A DNA stretch of 51,384 nucleotides from JAWWPY01 sp964412845 (GCA_964412845.1 CAYPQM010000021.1:1-51384), one strand, 5' to 3'. Positions 16,093 through 25,147 are shown, counted from the stretch's first letter. The notes: generated by a model from the letters alone, not told the origin. Numbers and translations are program-made.

Positions 16093-18410
16093 GTGTTGCC
16101 TCCCGCGCTCATGAGGGCCCGCACCCGGGCCGGGGTCAGCGGCAGCCGGCCGACGCCGCCCGCCAGGCCGAGCGCGTCGCGCACCGCGCTGGCGATGGCG
16201 CCGCCGGCGGCGCTCACCCCGCCCTCGCCCGCGCCCTTCACGCCCAGCGGGTTGCCCGGCGCGGGCGCCTGCTGCGTCACCAGGACGTCGATCGGCGGCA
16301 CTTCGGCGGCGGTCGGCATCCGGTAGTCCATGAACGTGGCCGCCAGCGGCTGCCCGGCCTCGTCGTAGCAGAACTCCTCCAGCAGCGCCCCGCCGATGCC
16401 CTGTGCCACCCCGCCCCGCAGCTGTCCTTCGACCAGCATCGGGTTGATCGCCCGGCCCACTTCGTAGGCCACCAGGTAACGCAGGACCTGTACCCGGCCG
16501 GTGCCGGGATCGACCTCGACGACGGCGGCATGCACCCCATAGGGGTAGGTCATGTGCGCCACGTCGAAACGGCGCCGGGCAGAAAGCCCGGCCGGCTCGC
16601 CGGGCCGCAGGTACTGACTGGTAGGCGCGGTGGCCTGGGCGATCTCGGCCAGGGTGACCGCTGCCGCCGGATCGCCCCGCACATGGAAGCCGCCGCCTGC
16701 CGAATCGGGCTCGGCCAGATCGTCCGGCGACGCTTCGAGTATCCGGGCGGCGATCTGCCGGGCGCGGACCCGGACGGCGCAGGCCGCCGCGTGGACGGCG
16801 CTGCCGCCCACCACCGTGGACCGGGACGCCCAGGATCCGCCGCCGAACGGCTGCAGGTCGGTGTCGCCGTTGACGACGCGCACCACTGCCGGGTCGACGC
16901 CCAGGGCGTCCGCCGCGATCTGCCCGAGCACCGTCTCGATGCCCTGGCCCAGTGATGTCCCGCCGGAGAACACGTGCACCGCGCCGGTGCCGCTGACCGT
17001 CACGTCCGCGGTCTCCTGCGGCCCCAGCCCGCTCTTCTCCAGGAAGGCGGCGAGACCCAGCCCGCGCAGCCGGCCCGCTTTCCGGCCGCGGGCCACCTCG
17101 GCCGGGTAACCCAGCCGGCCTGCCTCCGCGACAGCGGCCGCCAGCAGCGCCGGATAGTCACCGGCGTCGAGCACCATCTCGGTGCCCAGCGTGCTCATCG
17201 GCCGCTGGCAGGGCAGTTCACCTGGGCCGAGCAGGTTACGCCGCCGCAGTTCGACACGGTCCAGGCCGAGCTGGTCGGCGGCCACGTCGAGCAGGTGCTC
17301 GCGCGCCGTGGTCCCCTCAAACCGGCCCGGCGCCCGGTACGTGCCGCACGGCGTCTTGCTGGTGAGCACGACCTGGACCCGGCCGCGGTAGGCCGGGATC
17401 CGGTACGGGCCGGGCAGCATGGCCACGGTCAGCTCCGGCACGATGATCCCGTGGGTGCGGCAGTAGGCGCCGTTGTCGTGCACGATCTCGGCGCGCAGGC
17501 CGGTGATCAGGCCCTCGGCGTCGAAGGCGGCGGCGATGCGATGCGACTGCTGCCGGGAGTGATTCACCGCGACCAGGTGCTCGGCGCGGTCCTCCACCCA
17601 CTTGACCGGCCGCCGCAGTGTCCGGGCCAGCCAGGGCACCAGGAAGTCCTCCGGGTAGAACTCGCCGCGCACCCCGAACCCGCCGCCGGCGTCAACGGCA
17701 GGCACATGGATCAGGGTCTCGTCGATGCCGAGCAGTGCCGCGAGCACATCCCGGTTGAACACCGGAACTTTGGTCATGCCGAAGATCGACAGTGCGCCGG
17801 TACCCGGGTCGACGTCGGCCAGCAAGGTGCGCGGCTCCAGCGGCACTCCGCTGTGCCGCCCGATCTCGACGTCGATCTGCACCACCCGGGCCGCCCCGGC
17901 GAACGCCGCCTCGACGTCGCCGTAGCCGAGGGTGAAATCGGCCGCGACGTTGCCCGCGGCGTACAGCGCAGGTGAGCCGGGCGACGCGGCCGCGGCCGCG
18001 TCGAGTACCGCGGGCTCCTCCTCGATGTCGACGTCCACGAGTTCGGCGGCGTCCTCGGCCGCGTAGGGATCCTCAGCCAGTACCACAGCGAGCGGCTCGC
18101 CGACGTACCGCACCACGCCGGCCGCGAGGATCGGCTGGAGGTAATCGCTGAGGTCAATGTTCTGGACGTGGAGGCGGACCGGGATCGCGAGGCCGCCGGG
18201 CAGATCGGCGGCCGTGACCGCCGCGACCACGCCGTCGGCCCGGCGCGCGCGGGTCGTGTCCACCGACCGGATCCGGCCGTGCGCGATGGGGGAGCGGACC
18301 ATCCGGGCCCAGACCTGGCCGCGCGCGGTGAAGTCGTCGCCGAACCGGCCGAGCCCGCGCAGCAGCCTCGGGTCCTCCTTGCGCGGCAGCCGCGCGCCGA
18401 TCGCGGTCAC
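16074..18410 (-). CDS. Molybdenum hydroxylase catalytic subunit 2 (xanthine dehydrogenase/CoxL family)
   Basis: A 778-residue molybdopterin subunit: a/b hammerhead domain at the N-terminus (ARLPRKEDPRLLRGLGRF, then the RYVGEPLAVVLAEDPY block), then the Mo-binding domains with DAGGGFGVRGEFYPED, the active-site loop region GTYRAPGRFE, LGQGIETV and the catalytic Glu in GVKGAGEGG near the C-terminus. The loop lacks the AYxCSFR of true CO dehydrogenase, so this is a form II type enzyme that hydroxylates an N-heterocycle or aldehyde. The GTG start overlaps the stop of the iron-sulfur gene. It is the second catalytic subunit in the same operon. Confidence 0.92.
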   Translation of the reverse strand: MTAIGARLPRKEDPRLLRGLGRFGDDFTARGQVWARMVRSPIAHGRIRSVDTTRARRADGVVAAVTAADLPGGLAIPVRLHVQNIDLSDYLQPILAAGVVRYVGEPLAVVLAEDPYAAEDAAELVDVDIEEEPAVLDAAAAASPGSPALYAAGNVAADFTLGYGDVEAAFAGAARVVQIDVEIGRHSGVPLEPRTLLADVDPGTGALSIFGMTKVPVFNRDVLAALLGIDETLIHVPAVDAGGGFGVRGEFYPEDFLVPWLARTLRRPVKWVEDRAEHLVAVNHSRQQSHRIAAAFDAEGLITGLRAEIVHDNGAYCRTHGIIVPELTVAMLPGPYRIPAYRGRVQVVLTSKTPCGTYRAPGRFEGTTAREHLLDVAADQLGLDRVELRRRNLLGPGELPCQRPMSTLGTEMVLDAGDYPALLAAAVAEAGRLGYPAEVARGRKAGRLRGLGLAAFLEKSGLGPQETADVTVSGTGAVHVFSGGTSLGQGIETVLGQIAADALGVDPAVVRVVNGDTDLQPFGGGSWASRSTVVGGSAVHAAACAVRVRARQIAARILEASPDDLAEPDSAGGGFHVRGDPAAAVTLAEIAQATAPTSQYLRPGEPAGLSARRRFDVAHMTYPYGVHAAVVEVDPGTGRVQVLRYLVAYEVGRAINPMLVEGQLRGGVAQGIGGALLEEFCYDEAGQPLAATFMDYRMPTAAEVPPIDVLVTQQAPAPGNPLGVKGAGEGGVSAAGGAIASAVRDALGLAGGVGRLPLTPARVRALMSAGGNTCDLPQ

Positions 18411-18913
18411 CGGCCGCCTGCCGACCGGCGGGACCGCGCGGTGGCCAGGACCGCCTCGACGATCCCCTGGTAGCCGGTGCACCGGCACAGGTTCGAGGCG
18501 ACCAGTTCGCGCACCTGCGCCTCGGTCGGCTCGTCGGCGGCCCCGGTCACGTCGTCGTCGGCGAGGTAGGCCTCGGCCAGCATGAGGAAGCCCGGCGTGC
18601 AGAACCCGCACTGCAGGCCGTGCTGATCGCTGAACGCCTGCTGCAGGTCAGATAGCTGCTCACCGTCGGCCAGCCCTTCGACGGTGCTGATCTCGCTGCC
18701 GTCCGCCTGTACGCCGAACATCAGGCAGGCGCGGGCCGGGCGGCCGTCGACCAGCACGGTGCACGCGCCGCAGATGCCGTGCTCGCAGCCCAGGTGGGTC
18801 CCGGTGTAGCCGAGGTCATGGCGGAGCATGTCAGCGAGCGTCCGCCGTGACTCCACCGCCAGCTCATGCTCCCGGCCGTTGACCCGCAGCCGGATGAGGT
18901 GGATGTCCTTCAC
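18407..18913 (-). CDS. [2Fe-2S] subunit of molybdenum hydroxylase
   Basis: A 168-residue protein with the eight cysteines of both clusters: Cys43, Cys48, Cys51 and Cys63 (GCEHGICGACTVLVDG region) in the plant-ferredoxin domain, and Cys102, Cys105, Cys143 and Cys145 (CGFCTPG and NLCRCTGYQ) in the C-terminal domain. It passes electrons from the Mo site to FAD. The GTG start and the stop each overlap a catalytic-subunit gene in a GTGA arrangement, so it is coupled to both. Confidence 0.95.
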   Translation of the reverse strand: MKDIHLIRLRVNGREHELAVESRRTLADMLRHDLGYTGTHLGCEHGICGACTVLVDGRPARACLMFGVQADGSEISTVEGLADGEQLSDLQQAFSDQHGLQCGFCTPGFLMLAEAYLADDDVTGAADEPTEAQVRELVASNLCRCTGYQGIVEAVLATARSRRSAGGR

Positions 18914-21327
18914 GCGGCGCCTCCCCGGCTGAGCACGGCATGCAGGTCGGCGGGCAGCACCGGGATATGGCCGAAGCAGGCACCGGTGTCGGACAGGGCG
19001 TCGTTGATCGCGTTGATCACCGCGGCGGGGGCGCCGATGGTGCCGCCTTCGCCCATTCCCTTCGCGCCGCTCTCGCTGTGCGCCGACGGGGTTTCCAGGT
19101 GCACGATGTCGATGGGGCAGATCTCGGCCGCCGTCGGGGCCAGGTAGTCCATCAGGGTGGCGCTGCCCGGCTGCCCGTCGCTGTCGTAGCGGATCCGCTC
19201 GAACAGGGCCGCGGCGACACCCTGGGTGACGCCGCCGCGTACCTGCCCGTCCACCACCAGCGGGTTGATCACCACGCCGCAGTCCTCGACCACCAGGTAG
19301 CGGCGGAGCCGGATCTCGCAGGTGCCCGGGTCGATCGCGACCAGCACGGCATGACAGGAGTTGGAGAACGTGCCGGGCGGGTCGAACGAGTCCCGCGCCT
19401 CCAGCCCGTAGCGCAGCGGCTCGGGCAGGGTGTGCGCCTGGAAATGGACCACCCGGGCCAGCTCGCTGATCGGGATGGCCGCGTTCACGTCCCCCCGGAC
19501 CCGCGCGGACCCCTCGGCGAGCTCGATGTCCGCGGGGCTGGCCTCCAGCAGGTGCGCCGCGACCTGCCGCAAGCTGTCCGCGACCTGCTGCGCGGCCCGG
19601 CCCGCGGCGCCGCCGCCGATCACGATGGAGCGGCTGCCGAAGGTGCCCCAGCCGTAGGAGGACAGATCGGTGTCGCCCTGCCGTAGTTGCACCTGGTCGG
19701 GGTGGATCCCCAGCCGGTCGGCGACGATCTGCGCGAACGTCGTCTCGTGGCCCTGGCCGTGCCCGCAGGTCCCGGTGGTCACGATGACCTCGCCGGACGG
19801 GTCCATCCGCACCTGCGCCGTGTCGTAACCAGGCGTCATCCGCATCCGGCGCTGCGACATGGTCGGGGTGCCATAGGCGGTGCGCTCGGAGAAGCAGGAG
19901 TAGCCGATCCCGGCGCGCAGCCCCGCCGCGCGGAGCCGGTCGCGTTCCGCGGGCCAGCCGCCGGCGGTGACCCGCTGCTCGGCCAGGTCCAGCGACTCGC
20001 GGTAACTGCCCTCGTCGTAACTGATGCCGGTGACGCCGGTATAGGGGAACTCGCCCGGGCTGATCATGTTGACCCGGCGCACCTGCAGCGGATCCATGCC
20101 GAGCGCGCGAGCAGCCCGCTCCATCAACTGCTCCATGACCAGCACGATCTGTGGCCGCGACACTCCCCGGTAAGGCGCGGTGGGCGCCTTGTTGCTCGCT
20201 ATGCCCCGGCCGCGGGCCCGGTACGCAGGCACCTTGTACACGCCCGGCAGCTCGCTGGCCGCCATCAGCGGCTCGACCGCGCAGGTGAACGGGAACGCTG
20301 AGTAGGCGCCGACATCACAGTCGATCTCGGCGGCCAGCCCGAGGATGCGGCCGTCATCGGCGAACGCGGCGCGGATGTCGTAGCGCTGCTCGTGACCGTG
20401 GAACGAGGCGGTCAGGTTCTCCTGCCGGTCCTCGATCCAGCTCACCGGCTGCCGCAGCCGCATCGCGGCCCCGGCGATCACCACCTCTTCCCGGCCGACC
20501 ACGCATTTGAGCCCGAAGCCGCCGCCGACGTCGGGCGCGATCACCCGGACGCTGCGCTCCGGGATACCGAGCGCCTGCGCGATTCCCGACCGGACCTGGT
20601 GCGGGACCTGGGTGGAGACGTGCACGACCACCTGCTGGTCCCGCTCATCCCAGTTGGCCAGGCAGGCCCGGCCCTCCATCGGCAGCGCCGTGACCCGTGC
20701 GCTGGTGAACACGGTGTCCACGACCACGGGCGCGGCCGCGAAGATCCGCTCCAGCCGGTCGTCGTCGTACATGAGCAGGTCCACCAGGCAGTTGCCGGAC
20801 AGCTCCCCGTGCACCTGGCGGGCGTCGGCGGCCTGCGCCGCGTCGAGGTCGGTGATGGCCGGCAGCGGCGTCCACTCGACGTCGACCGCCTCGGCGGCGT
20901 CCTCCGCCAGGTAGGGATCATCGGCGATGACCACGGCGACCGGCTCGCCCACGAACCGGACCTGGTCGCCGGCCAGCAGCGGCATCCTGGTCGCGGTGAA
21001 CTCGTCCCGCTCCAGCACGGCCAGCAGGTAGGGGTGGCCGAGTTCGGCGGCGGTGAACGCCGCGTGCACGCCTGGTGTGTTGAGCGCTCCGGACAGGTCG
21101 ATGGTCCCGATCTGGGCGGCCGCGAACGGGCTGCGGGCGAAGGCGGCGTGCAAGGTGCGCGCGTCGGCGAGATCGGCGGTGAACCGGCCCCGGCCGAGGA
21201 GCATTCGGCGGTCCTCCTTGCGCGGCACTCGCGTGCCGACCCAGCGGATGGCGGCCTTCGGCGCGGGCTTGGGACCCAGGCCGGACCCGCTGATGTCAGC
21301 CAGCCGCATCATGTCGGACCCAGCCAC
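18910..21327 (-). CDS. Molybdenum hydroxylase catalytic subunit 1 (xanthine dehydrogenase/CoxL family)
   Basis: An 805-residue molybdopterin subunit. The hammerhead domain begins WVGTRVPRKEDRRMLLGRGRF and includes VRFVGEPVAVVIADDPY; the Mo domains contain DVGGGFGLKCVV, the loop region APYRGVSRPQ, TCGHGQGHETTFAQI and the catalytic Glu in GAKGMGEGG. As in subunit 2, the CO-dehydrogenase loop is absent. It begins at GTG 21327, 28 nt after the FAD subunit. The sequence differs clearly from subunit 2, so the two are old paralogues rather than a recent duplication. Confidence 0.92.
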   Translation of the reverse strand: MAGSDMMRLADISGSGLGPKPAPKAAIRWVGTRVPRKEDRRMLLGRGRFTADLADARTLHAAFARSPFAAAQIGTIDLSGALNTPGVHAAFTAAELGHPYLLAVLERDEFTATRMPLLAGDQVRFVGEPVAVVIADDPYLAEDAAEAVDVEWTPLPAITDLDAAQAADARQVHGELSGNCLVDLLMYDDDRLERIFAAAPVVVDTVFTSARVTALPMEGRACLANWDERDQQVVVHVSTQVPHQVRSGIAQALGIPERSVRVIAPDVGGGFGLKCVVGREEVVIAGAAMRLRQPVSWIEDRQENLTASFHGHEQRYDIRAAFADDGRILGLAAEIDCDVGAYSAFPFTCAVEPLMAASELPGVYKVPAYRARGRGIASNKAPTAPYRGVSRPQIVLVMEQLMERAARALGMDPLQVRRVNMISPGEFPYTGVTGISYDEGSYRESLDLAEQRVTAGGWPAERDRLRAAGLRAGIGYSCFSERTAYGTPTMSQRRMRMTPGYDTAQVRMDPSGEVIVTTGTCGHGQGHETTFAQIVADRLGIHPDQVQLRQGDTDLSSYGWGTFGSRSIVIGGGAAGRAAQQVADSLRQVAAHLLEASPADIELAEGSARVRGDVNAAIPISELARVVHFQAHTLPEPLRYGLEARDSFDPPGTFSNSCHAVLVAIDPGTCEIRLRRYLVVEDCGVVINPLVVDGQVRGGVTQGVAAALFERIRYDSDGQPGSATLMDYLAPTAAEICPIDIVHLETPSAHSESGAKGMGEGGTIGAPAAVINAINDALSDTGACFGHIPVLPADLHAVLSRGGAA

Positions 21328-21355
21328 TCGCGATCATGGAAGGCCCCCGCGCCGC

Positions 21356-22207
21356 TCATTGGCTGCTGGCTTCGGTGAGGGCGCGCGACACCAGGGTTGC
21401 CGCCAGGTGCTTGCGGTACTCGCTGCTGCCATGCCCGTCGGCGGGCGGGTCGATCTGCGCGGCGGCCAGTTCGCCCGCGGCGCGCCAGGTCTCCGCGGTG
21501 GCCGGCTGCCCGGCGAGAGACTGGGTGTCCACGGTGCAGGGCAGCGGGCCGACCCCGCCCAGCACGATCCGCGCCGACCGGCACGCGCCGTCATCAAGGT
21601 CAGCCGATACAGCCGCCGCGACCACCGCGAAGTCACCTTGGCGCTGGGAGAACTCGGTTACCGCGGCGTGCGGGGCCGGCCGGGGGAACCAGACCTCGGT
21701 GATCATCTCGTCCGGTCGCGCCGAGGTGGTGTAGAAGCCCTCGAAGAATTCAGTGGCCCGGACCACCCGCTGGCCGTCCGGGCTGTGCAAGACAACGTTG
21801 GCGTCGAGCAGCACCGCGAGCAGGCACCACTCGGCGGCCGGATCGGCATGCGCGATGCTGCCCCCGAACGTGCCGCGGGCCCTGATCGGGTAGTGCCCGA
21901 TCCACCGGGCTGACCGCGGCAGGACCGCGAATCCGGCCAGCACGGCGGGGTCGCGGGTGGTCTCGACGCTCCGGTGCCGGGTCAGGGCGCCGATATGCAG
22001 GCCGTCGTCGGCGGCCCGCAGGTAGTCCAGTCCCGGGATGCGGGTCACATCGACCAGCGCGCTGGGCCGGGCGAGCCGGAAGTTCATCATCGGGACCAGG
22101 CTCTGCCCGCCCGCCAGGATTTTCGCTTCATCACCGAGTTCGGCCAGCAAGGCGACGGTTTCCGCGACGTCGCGAGTCCGGTGATACGTGAAAGGGGCTG
22201 GCTTCAC
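21356..22207 (-). CDS. FAD-binding subunit of molybdenum hydroxylase (CoxM type)
   Basis: A 283-residue protein: KILAGGQSLVPMMNFRLARP and TFGGSIAHADPAAE are the two FAD-binding motifs, followed by the C-terminal CO-dehydrogenase flavoprotein domain. GTG 22207 was chosen because GAGAGGA precedes it and the KPAPFTYHR start is typical; the upstream open frame to 22357 crosses the operator region. It is the first gene of the minus-strand operon and begins 57 bp from the TGGTATACCA palindrome. Confidence 0.92.
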   Translation of the reverse strand: MKPAPFTYHRTRDVAETVALLAELGDEAKILAGGQSLVPMMNFRLARPSALVDVTRIPGLDYLRAADDGLHIGALTRHRSVETTRDPAVLAGFAVLPRSARWIGHYPIRARGTFGGSIAHADPAAEWCLLAVLLDANVVLHSPDGQRVVRATEFFEGFYTTSARPDEMITEVWFPRPAPHAAVTEFSQRQGDFAVVAAAVSADLDDGACRSARIVLGGVGPLPCTVDTQSLAGQPATAETWRAAGELAAAQIDPPADGHGSSEYRKHLAATLVSRALTEASSQ

Positions 22208-22263
22208 CGGCGTCCTCTCGGTGTCCGCGTCGCCGCGCCTGCCACATCGGCAGCTCCTCGATT

Positions 22264-22273
22264 TGGTATACCA
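22264..22273. promoter_or_regulatory. GntR/FCD operator TGGTATACCA (copy 1)
   Basis: A perfect 10-bp palindrome, extended as AT-n-TGGTATACCA-n-AT, between the divergent FAD-subunit and enoyl-CoA hydratase genes. It is identical to the core at 25095-25104. TnGTATACnA palindromes are typical of FCD-type GntR regulators, and one is encoded in this operon. Confidence 0.75.
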
Positions 22274-22300
22274 TATTTCACGGAACATGGCGGGTGGCCC

Positions 22301-22348
22301 TTTCGATGGACCGGTGGTCTTTCGATGGACCGGTGGCCTTTCGATGGA
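22301..22348 (+). repeat. 19-bp tandem repeat, 2.5 copies, running into a start codon
   Basis: Copies at 22301-22319 and 22320-22338 (TTTCGATGGACCGGTGGtC / cC) and a partial third at 22339-22348. Each copy carries an ATG; the third supplies the likely start of the enoyl-CoA hydratase gene. The 19-bp period means each ATG opens a different frame. Confidence 0.85.
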
Positions 22349-23057
22349 GTTGTGCATGCCGCATCCGCACGTCGTGCTGGAGCGCAGCGCAGCCGGCTAC
22401 CTCCGGCTGCTCCTGGCCCGCCCGGACCGGCGCAACGCGCTGGATCCCGGCATGGTCCGCGCCGTCATGGACGCTCTCCGCGCTGACCCTGCGGCGCTGG
22501 TGGTCCTCGGCAGCACCGATCCGCGGTCCTTCTGCGCAGGCGCGGACCTGGCCATCTCGGACGCCCAGCGGTCGGAAGTCTCTGACCTGCTCTACGAGTG
22601 TTATGAGGTGATGATCACCCGGCCCGGCCCGGTGATCGCGGTGATCGGTGGCCCGGCGGTCGGCGGCGGCGCGCAACTGGCCACCGCCGCCGATCTGCGC
22701 ATCGGCGGCCGGGCGGCCCGGCTGCGGTGGGCCGGCCCACCCGGCCGGGACCTGTCGGTCGGCGCGTGGCTGCTGCCCGACCTCGTCGGCCGGGGGGCCG
22801 CGATGGAACTGACGCTGACCGGCCGCTGGGTGGACGCCGCCGAGGCGCTTCGGCTTGGCCTGCTGCACCGGGTAGCAGACGATCCCGGGCAGGTCGCGGC
22901 GGACCTCGCTGAGACCCTGCTGGCCCGCAGCGCTGGCTCTCTGGCCAGCGTCAAGGCCGTGACCTCGGCCGGGGATCTGCTCGACCGGCTGCACGCCGAG
23001 CGGGACGCGAACCGCGCCGCGTGGACCCGTGGGCCGATCCAGCCGGACCCGGGATGA
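22344..23057 (+). CDS. Enoyl-CoA hydratase/isomerase family protein
   Basis: A 237-residue crotonase-fold protein. SFCAGADLA and VIGGPAVGGGAQLATAADLRI form the oxyanion-hole and CoA-binding region; the usual catalytic Glu positions are not obvious, so hydratase activity is not certain. The start is unclear: ATG 22344 lies inside the 19-bp repeat and ATG 22356 (MPHPHVVLE) matches family N-termini as well; neither has a ribosome site. It is divergent from the hydroxylase operon across the GntR operator and precedes the acyl-CoA ligase, suggesting CoA-bound processing of a ring-derived acid. Confidence 0.82.
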   Translation: MELCMPHPHVVLERSAAGYLRLLLARPDRRNALDPGMVRAVMDALRADPAALVVLGSTDPRSFCAGADLAISDAQRSEVSDLLYECYEVMITRPGPVIAVIGGPAVGGGAQLATAADLRIGGRAARLRWAGPPGRDLSVGAWLLPDLVGRGAAMELTLTGRWVDAAEALRLGLLHRVADDPGQVAADLAETLLARSAGSLASVKAVTSAGDLLDRLHAERDANRAAWTRGPIQPDPG

Positions 23058-23168
23058 GCGGCTGGCCGCTGGCGGTGCGGGACGCTGGTTCGTGCCCGCC
23101 GGGTGCTGCTGCCGGGGCGGGTTCCCCCACAAACTGGGCCATCAGTCACATCCGCTGCCGGGCTCCTG

Positions 23169-24824
23169 ATGAATGCTGAGGAGTGGAGCCGGGCTGGCTG
23201 GCGAGCGCACCTCGCCAACGCCGCGGACACCGGCGGCGGGGACACCCGCGCCGGGACCAGCCGCGGCGGACGCACGCGCAGCGACAGAGAACCCGCTGAC
23301 AGAGAACCCGCTGACAGGGACCTCGACGATCTGGTCGAACGGCTGGGAGCGGCGACAATCCCCGAGCTCGCCGCCGCCTCGGCGGCGCGGGTCCCTGACC
23401 GGGTCGCGGTCACCGTCGACGGCCAGCCCATCACGCATGCCGAGCTGGATGACGGCGCCGGCCGGATGGCGGGCTGGCTGGCCCGGCGGCTGGAACCCGG
23501 CGACCGGGTGCTGCTCGCCGCCGGGTCGAGTCCCGGTTTCCTGCGCTGCTACCTCGGGGCGCTCCGGGCGGGCGCGGTCGTCGTCCTGGCCAATCCTGGC
23601 TACACCGCCGCGGAACTCGGGCATCTGGTGTCCGACTCCGGTGCCGCGATCGCCTTCGCTGATCCCGGCCCGGCGGGACACCTCGCCGAACTGGCCAGCC
23701 CGCCGCTGACGATCGCCCCGGCCGATCTGCCGCCCGCGCGGGCCGCTGGCCCGGCGCGGGCGATCCGCCCGCGGCCGCAGGACACGGCGGTGCTCGCGTA
23801 CACCTCCGGCACGACGGGCCGGCCCAAGGGCGTGCCGCTGTCTCATCGGCAGCTGGTGGTATCCATCCGTGCGGCCATGGTGGCCTGGGGGTGGAGTGCG
23901 GATGATGTGCTCGTGCATGCGCTGCCGCTGTTTCATCAGCACGGCCTGGGGGGCGTGCACGCCACGCTCATCGCCGGCTCAACGGCACACATCCGGTCGA
24001 GATTCGACGCCGCCGACCTGATCGACACGGGACGGGCGTGCGGCGCCACCGTGCTGTTCGCCGTCCCGACTATCTACCGCGCGCTGCTGGACACCGCAAC
24101 CCCAGGCCGCTGGCCGGGCCCGGCGCTGGGCGGGCTGCGGCTGGCCGGGTGCGGATCGGCGCCGCTGAGCCCGGCGCTGGCCGGGCGGCTGCCGGAACTG
24201 CTGGGCCGGCCGCCGGTGATCCGGTACGGCACCACCGAGAGCGGCCTGGACGTCTCGAACCCCGGCCGCGACCCGCACGGCGACACGGTAGGCCTGCCGC
24301 TGCCCGGTGTGCTGGCCCGGATCTGGTCCGGGGACAGCGAGGCGGCGCCCGGCACGGATGGCGAGATCCAGCTCCGGGGTCCGCAGGTCTTCGGCGGCTA
24401 CTGGGGTGACCCGGCCGCCTCCGAGGCGGCCTTCACCGAGGACGGCTGGTTTCGCAGCGGAGACATCGGCTGCGTCGACGAGGTCAGCGGGCATCTGGTG
24501 ATCCGCGGCCGGATCAAGGAGCTCATCATCACCGGCGGGCTGAACGTGTACCCCCGGGAGGTCGAGGTCGCGCTGGAGAGCCACCCCTCCGTCGCCGAGG
24601 CCGTGGTGGCCGGGGTCCCGGACCGGCGCTGGGGCGAGCAGGTCACGGCCTGGGTGGTCGCCCGGCCCGGCCGCCATGTCGATGAGGACGCGCTGATCGC
24701 GCACGCGCGCATGGCCCTGGCCGGGTACAAGTGCCCGAAGCAGATCTTCGAGGTTCCGGCCGTGCCGCGCAATCACCTGGGCAAAGCCAACCGCGCCGCG
24801 CTGATCGAAGAGCGGGGCCGATGA
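23169..24824 (+). CDS. Acyl-CoA synthetase / acid-CoA ligase (AMP-forming)
   Basis: A 551-residue class I adenylate-forming enzyme. Motifs: YTSGTTGRPKGVPLSH (P-loop), YGTTES, WFRSGDIG, RGRIKELIITGGLNVYP (hinge) and the catalytic Lys in RNHLGKANR near the end. It activates a carboxylic acid as acyl-AMP and then acyl-CoA; the motif pattern is close to malonyl-CoA synthetase and related short-acid ligases. ATG 23169 is used; the first 45 residues are low-complexity and include a duplicated 15-bp segment (ADREPADRE), so the functional start could be later. It lies 111 bp after the enoyl-CoA hydratase gene. Confidence 0.88.
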   Translation: MNAEEWSRAGWRAHLANAADTGGGDTRAGTSRGGRTRSDREPADREPADRDLDDLVERLGAATIPELAAASAARVPDRVAVTVDGQPITHAELDDGAGRMAGWLARRLEPGDRVLLAAGSSPGFLRCYLGALRAGAVVVLANPGYTAAELGHLVSDSGAAIAFADPGPAGHLAELASPPLTIAPADLPPARAAGPARAIRPRPQDTAVLAYTSGTTGRPKGVPLSHRQLVVSIRAAMVAWGWSADDVLVHALPLFHQHGLGGVHATLIAGSTAHIRSRFDAADLIDTGRACGATVLFAVPTIYRALLDTATPGRWPGPALGGLRLAGCGSAPLSPALAGRLPELLGRPPVIRYGTTESGLDVSNPGRDPHGDTVGLPLPGVLARIWSGDSEAAPGTDGEIQLRGPQVFGGYWGDPAASEAAFTEDGWFRSGDIGCVDEVSGHLVIRGRIKELIITGGLNVYPREVEVALESHPSVAEAVVAGVPDRRWGEQVTAWVVARPGRHVDEDALIAHARMALAGYKCPKQIFEVPAVPRNHLGKANRAALIEERGR

Positions 24825-25147
24825 CGCGAATCGTCCCGTGAGCAGTTGGGGGCGTGGCGTAGTGCGGTGCGCTGTGCGCGCCGGGGGAGCACAGCGGACC
24901 GCGCTAATTGCGCTGCCCAACAACGCGGTTCATTGTGCGCGCTTGACGGGCCTAATGCGCCGCGCTCACTAGGGAGCCGGCGGTGCGGCCGGCCGGCACG
25001 CGGGCAGTCCGGGGAGGAGCTGGTGTCGTATCAGGTAGTAGGAGGAACCGGCCGATTCTGGGCCGGACCTGCACTCTTCCACCGGACTGATATTTGGTAT
25101 ACCATCCTGCTCACGTACCATCCAGCTCAGGGCGGGAGGGATCTGCG
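24825..25147 (+). other. 323-bp intergenic region with hairpin and GntR-controlled promoter
   Basis: An inverted repeat CGCTGTGC/GCACAGCG (24870-24877 and 24889-24896) may end the acyl-CoA ligase transcript. Several loose copies of a TGCGC-rich motif follow (24865-24970) with no coding pattern I trust. The distal part holds the operator (25095-25104) and a 13-bp direct repeat ACCATCCnGCTCA at 25101-25113 and 25117-25129. No gene is supported here. Confidence 0.5.
25095..25104. promoter_or_regulatory. GntR/FCD operator TGGTATACCA (copy 2)
   Basis: Same perfect 10-bp palindrome as at 22264-22273, with the shared left flank ATT. It lies 44 bp before the start of the SDR gene that heads the permease-hydrolase-kinase series, so the same regulator probably controls both transcription units. 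Confidence 0.75.

Noticed and set aside
16074..18410. True CO dehydrogenase (CoxL form I)
   Set aside because: The diagnostic AYxCSFR loop is absent in both catalytic subunits, so CO oxidation is unlikely despite the CoxG- and CoxM-like neighbours.
24865..24970. TGCGC-rich repeated motifs after the acyl-CoA ligase gene, considered as a small RNA or attachment site
   Set aside because: The copies are irregular, no integrase is near, and no promoter-terminator pair delimits an RNA.
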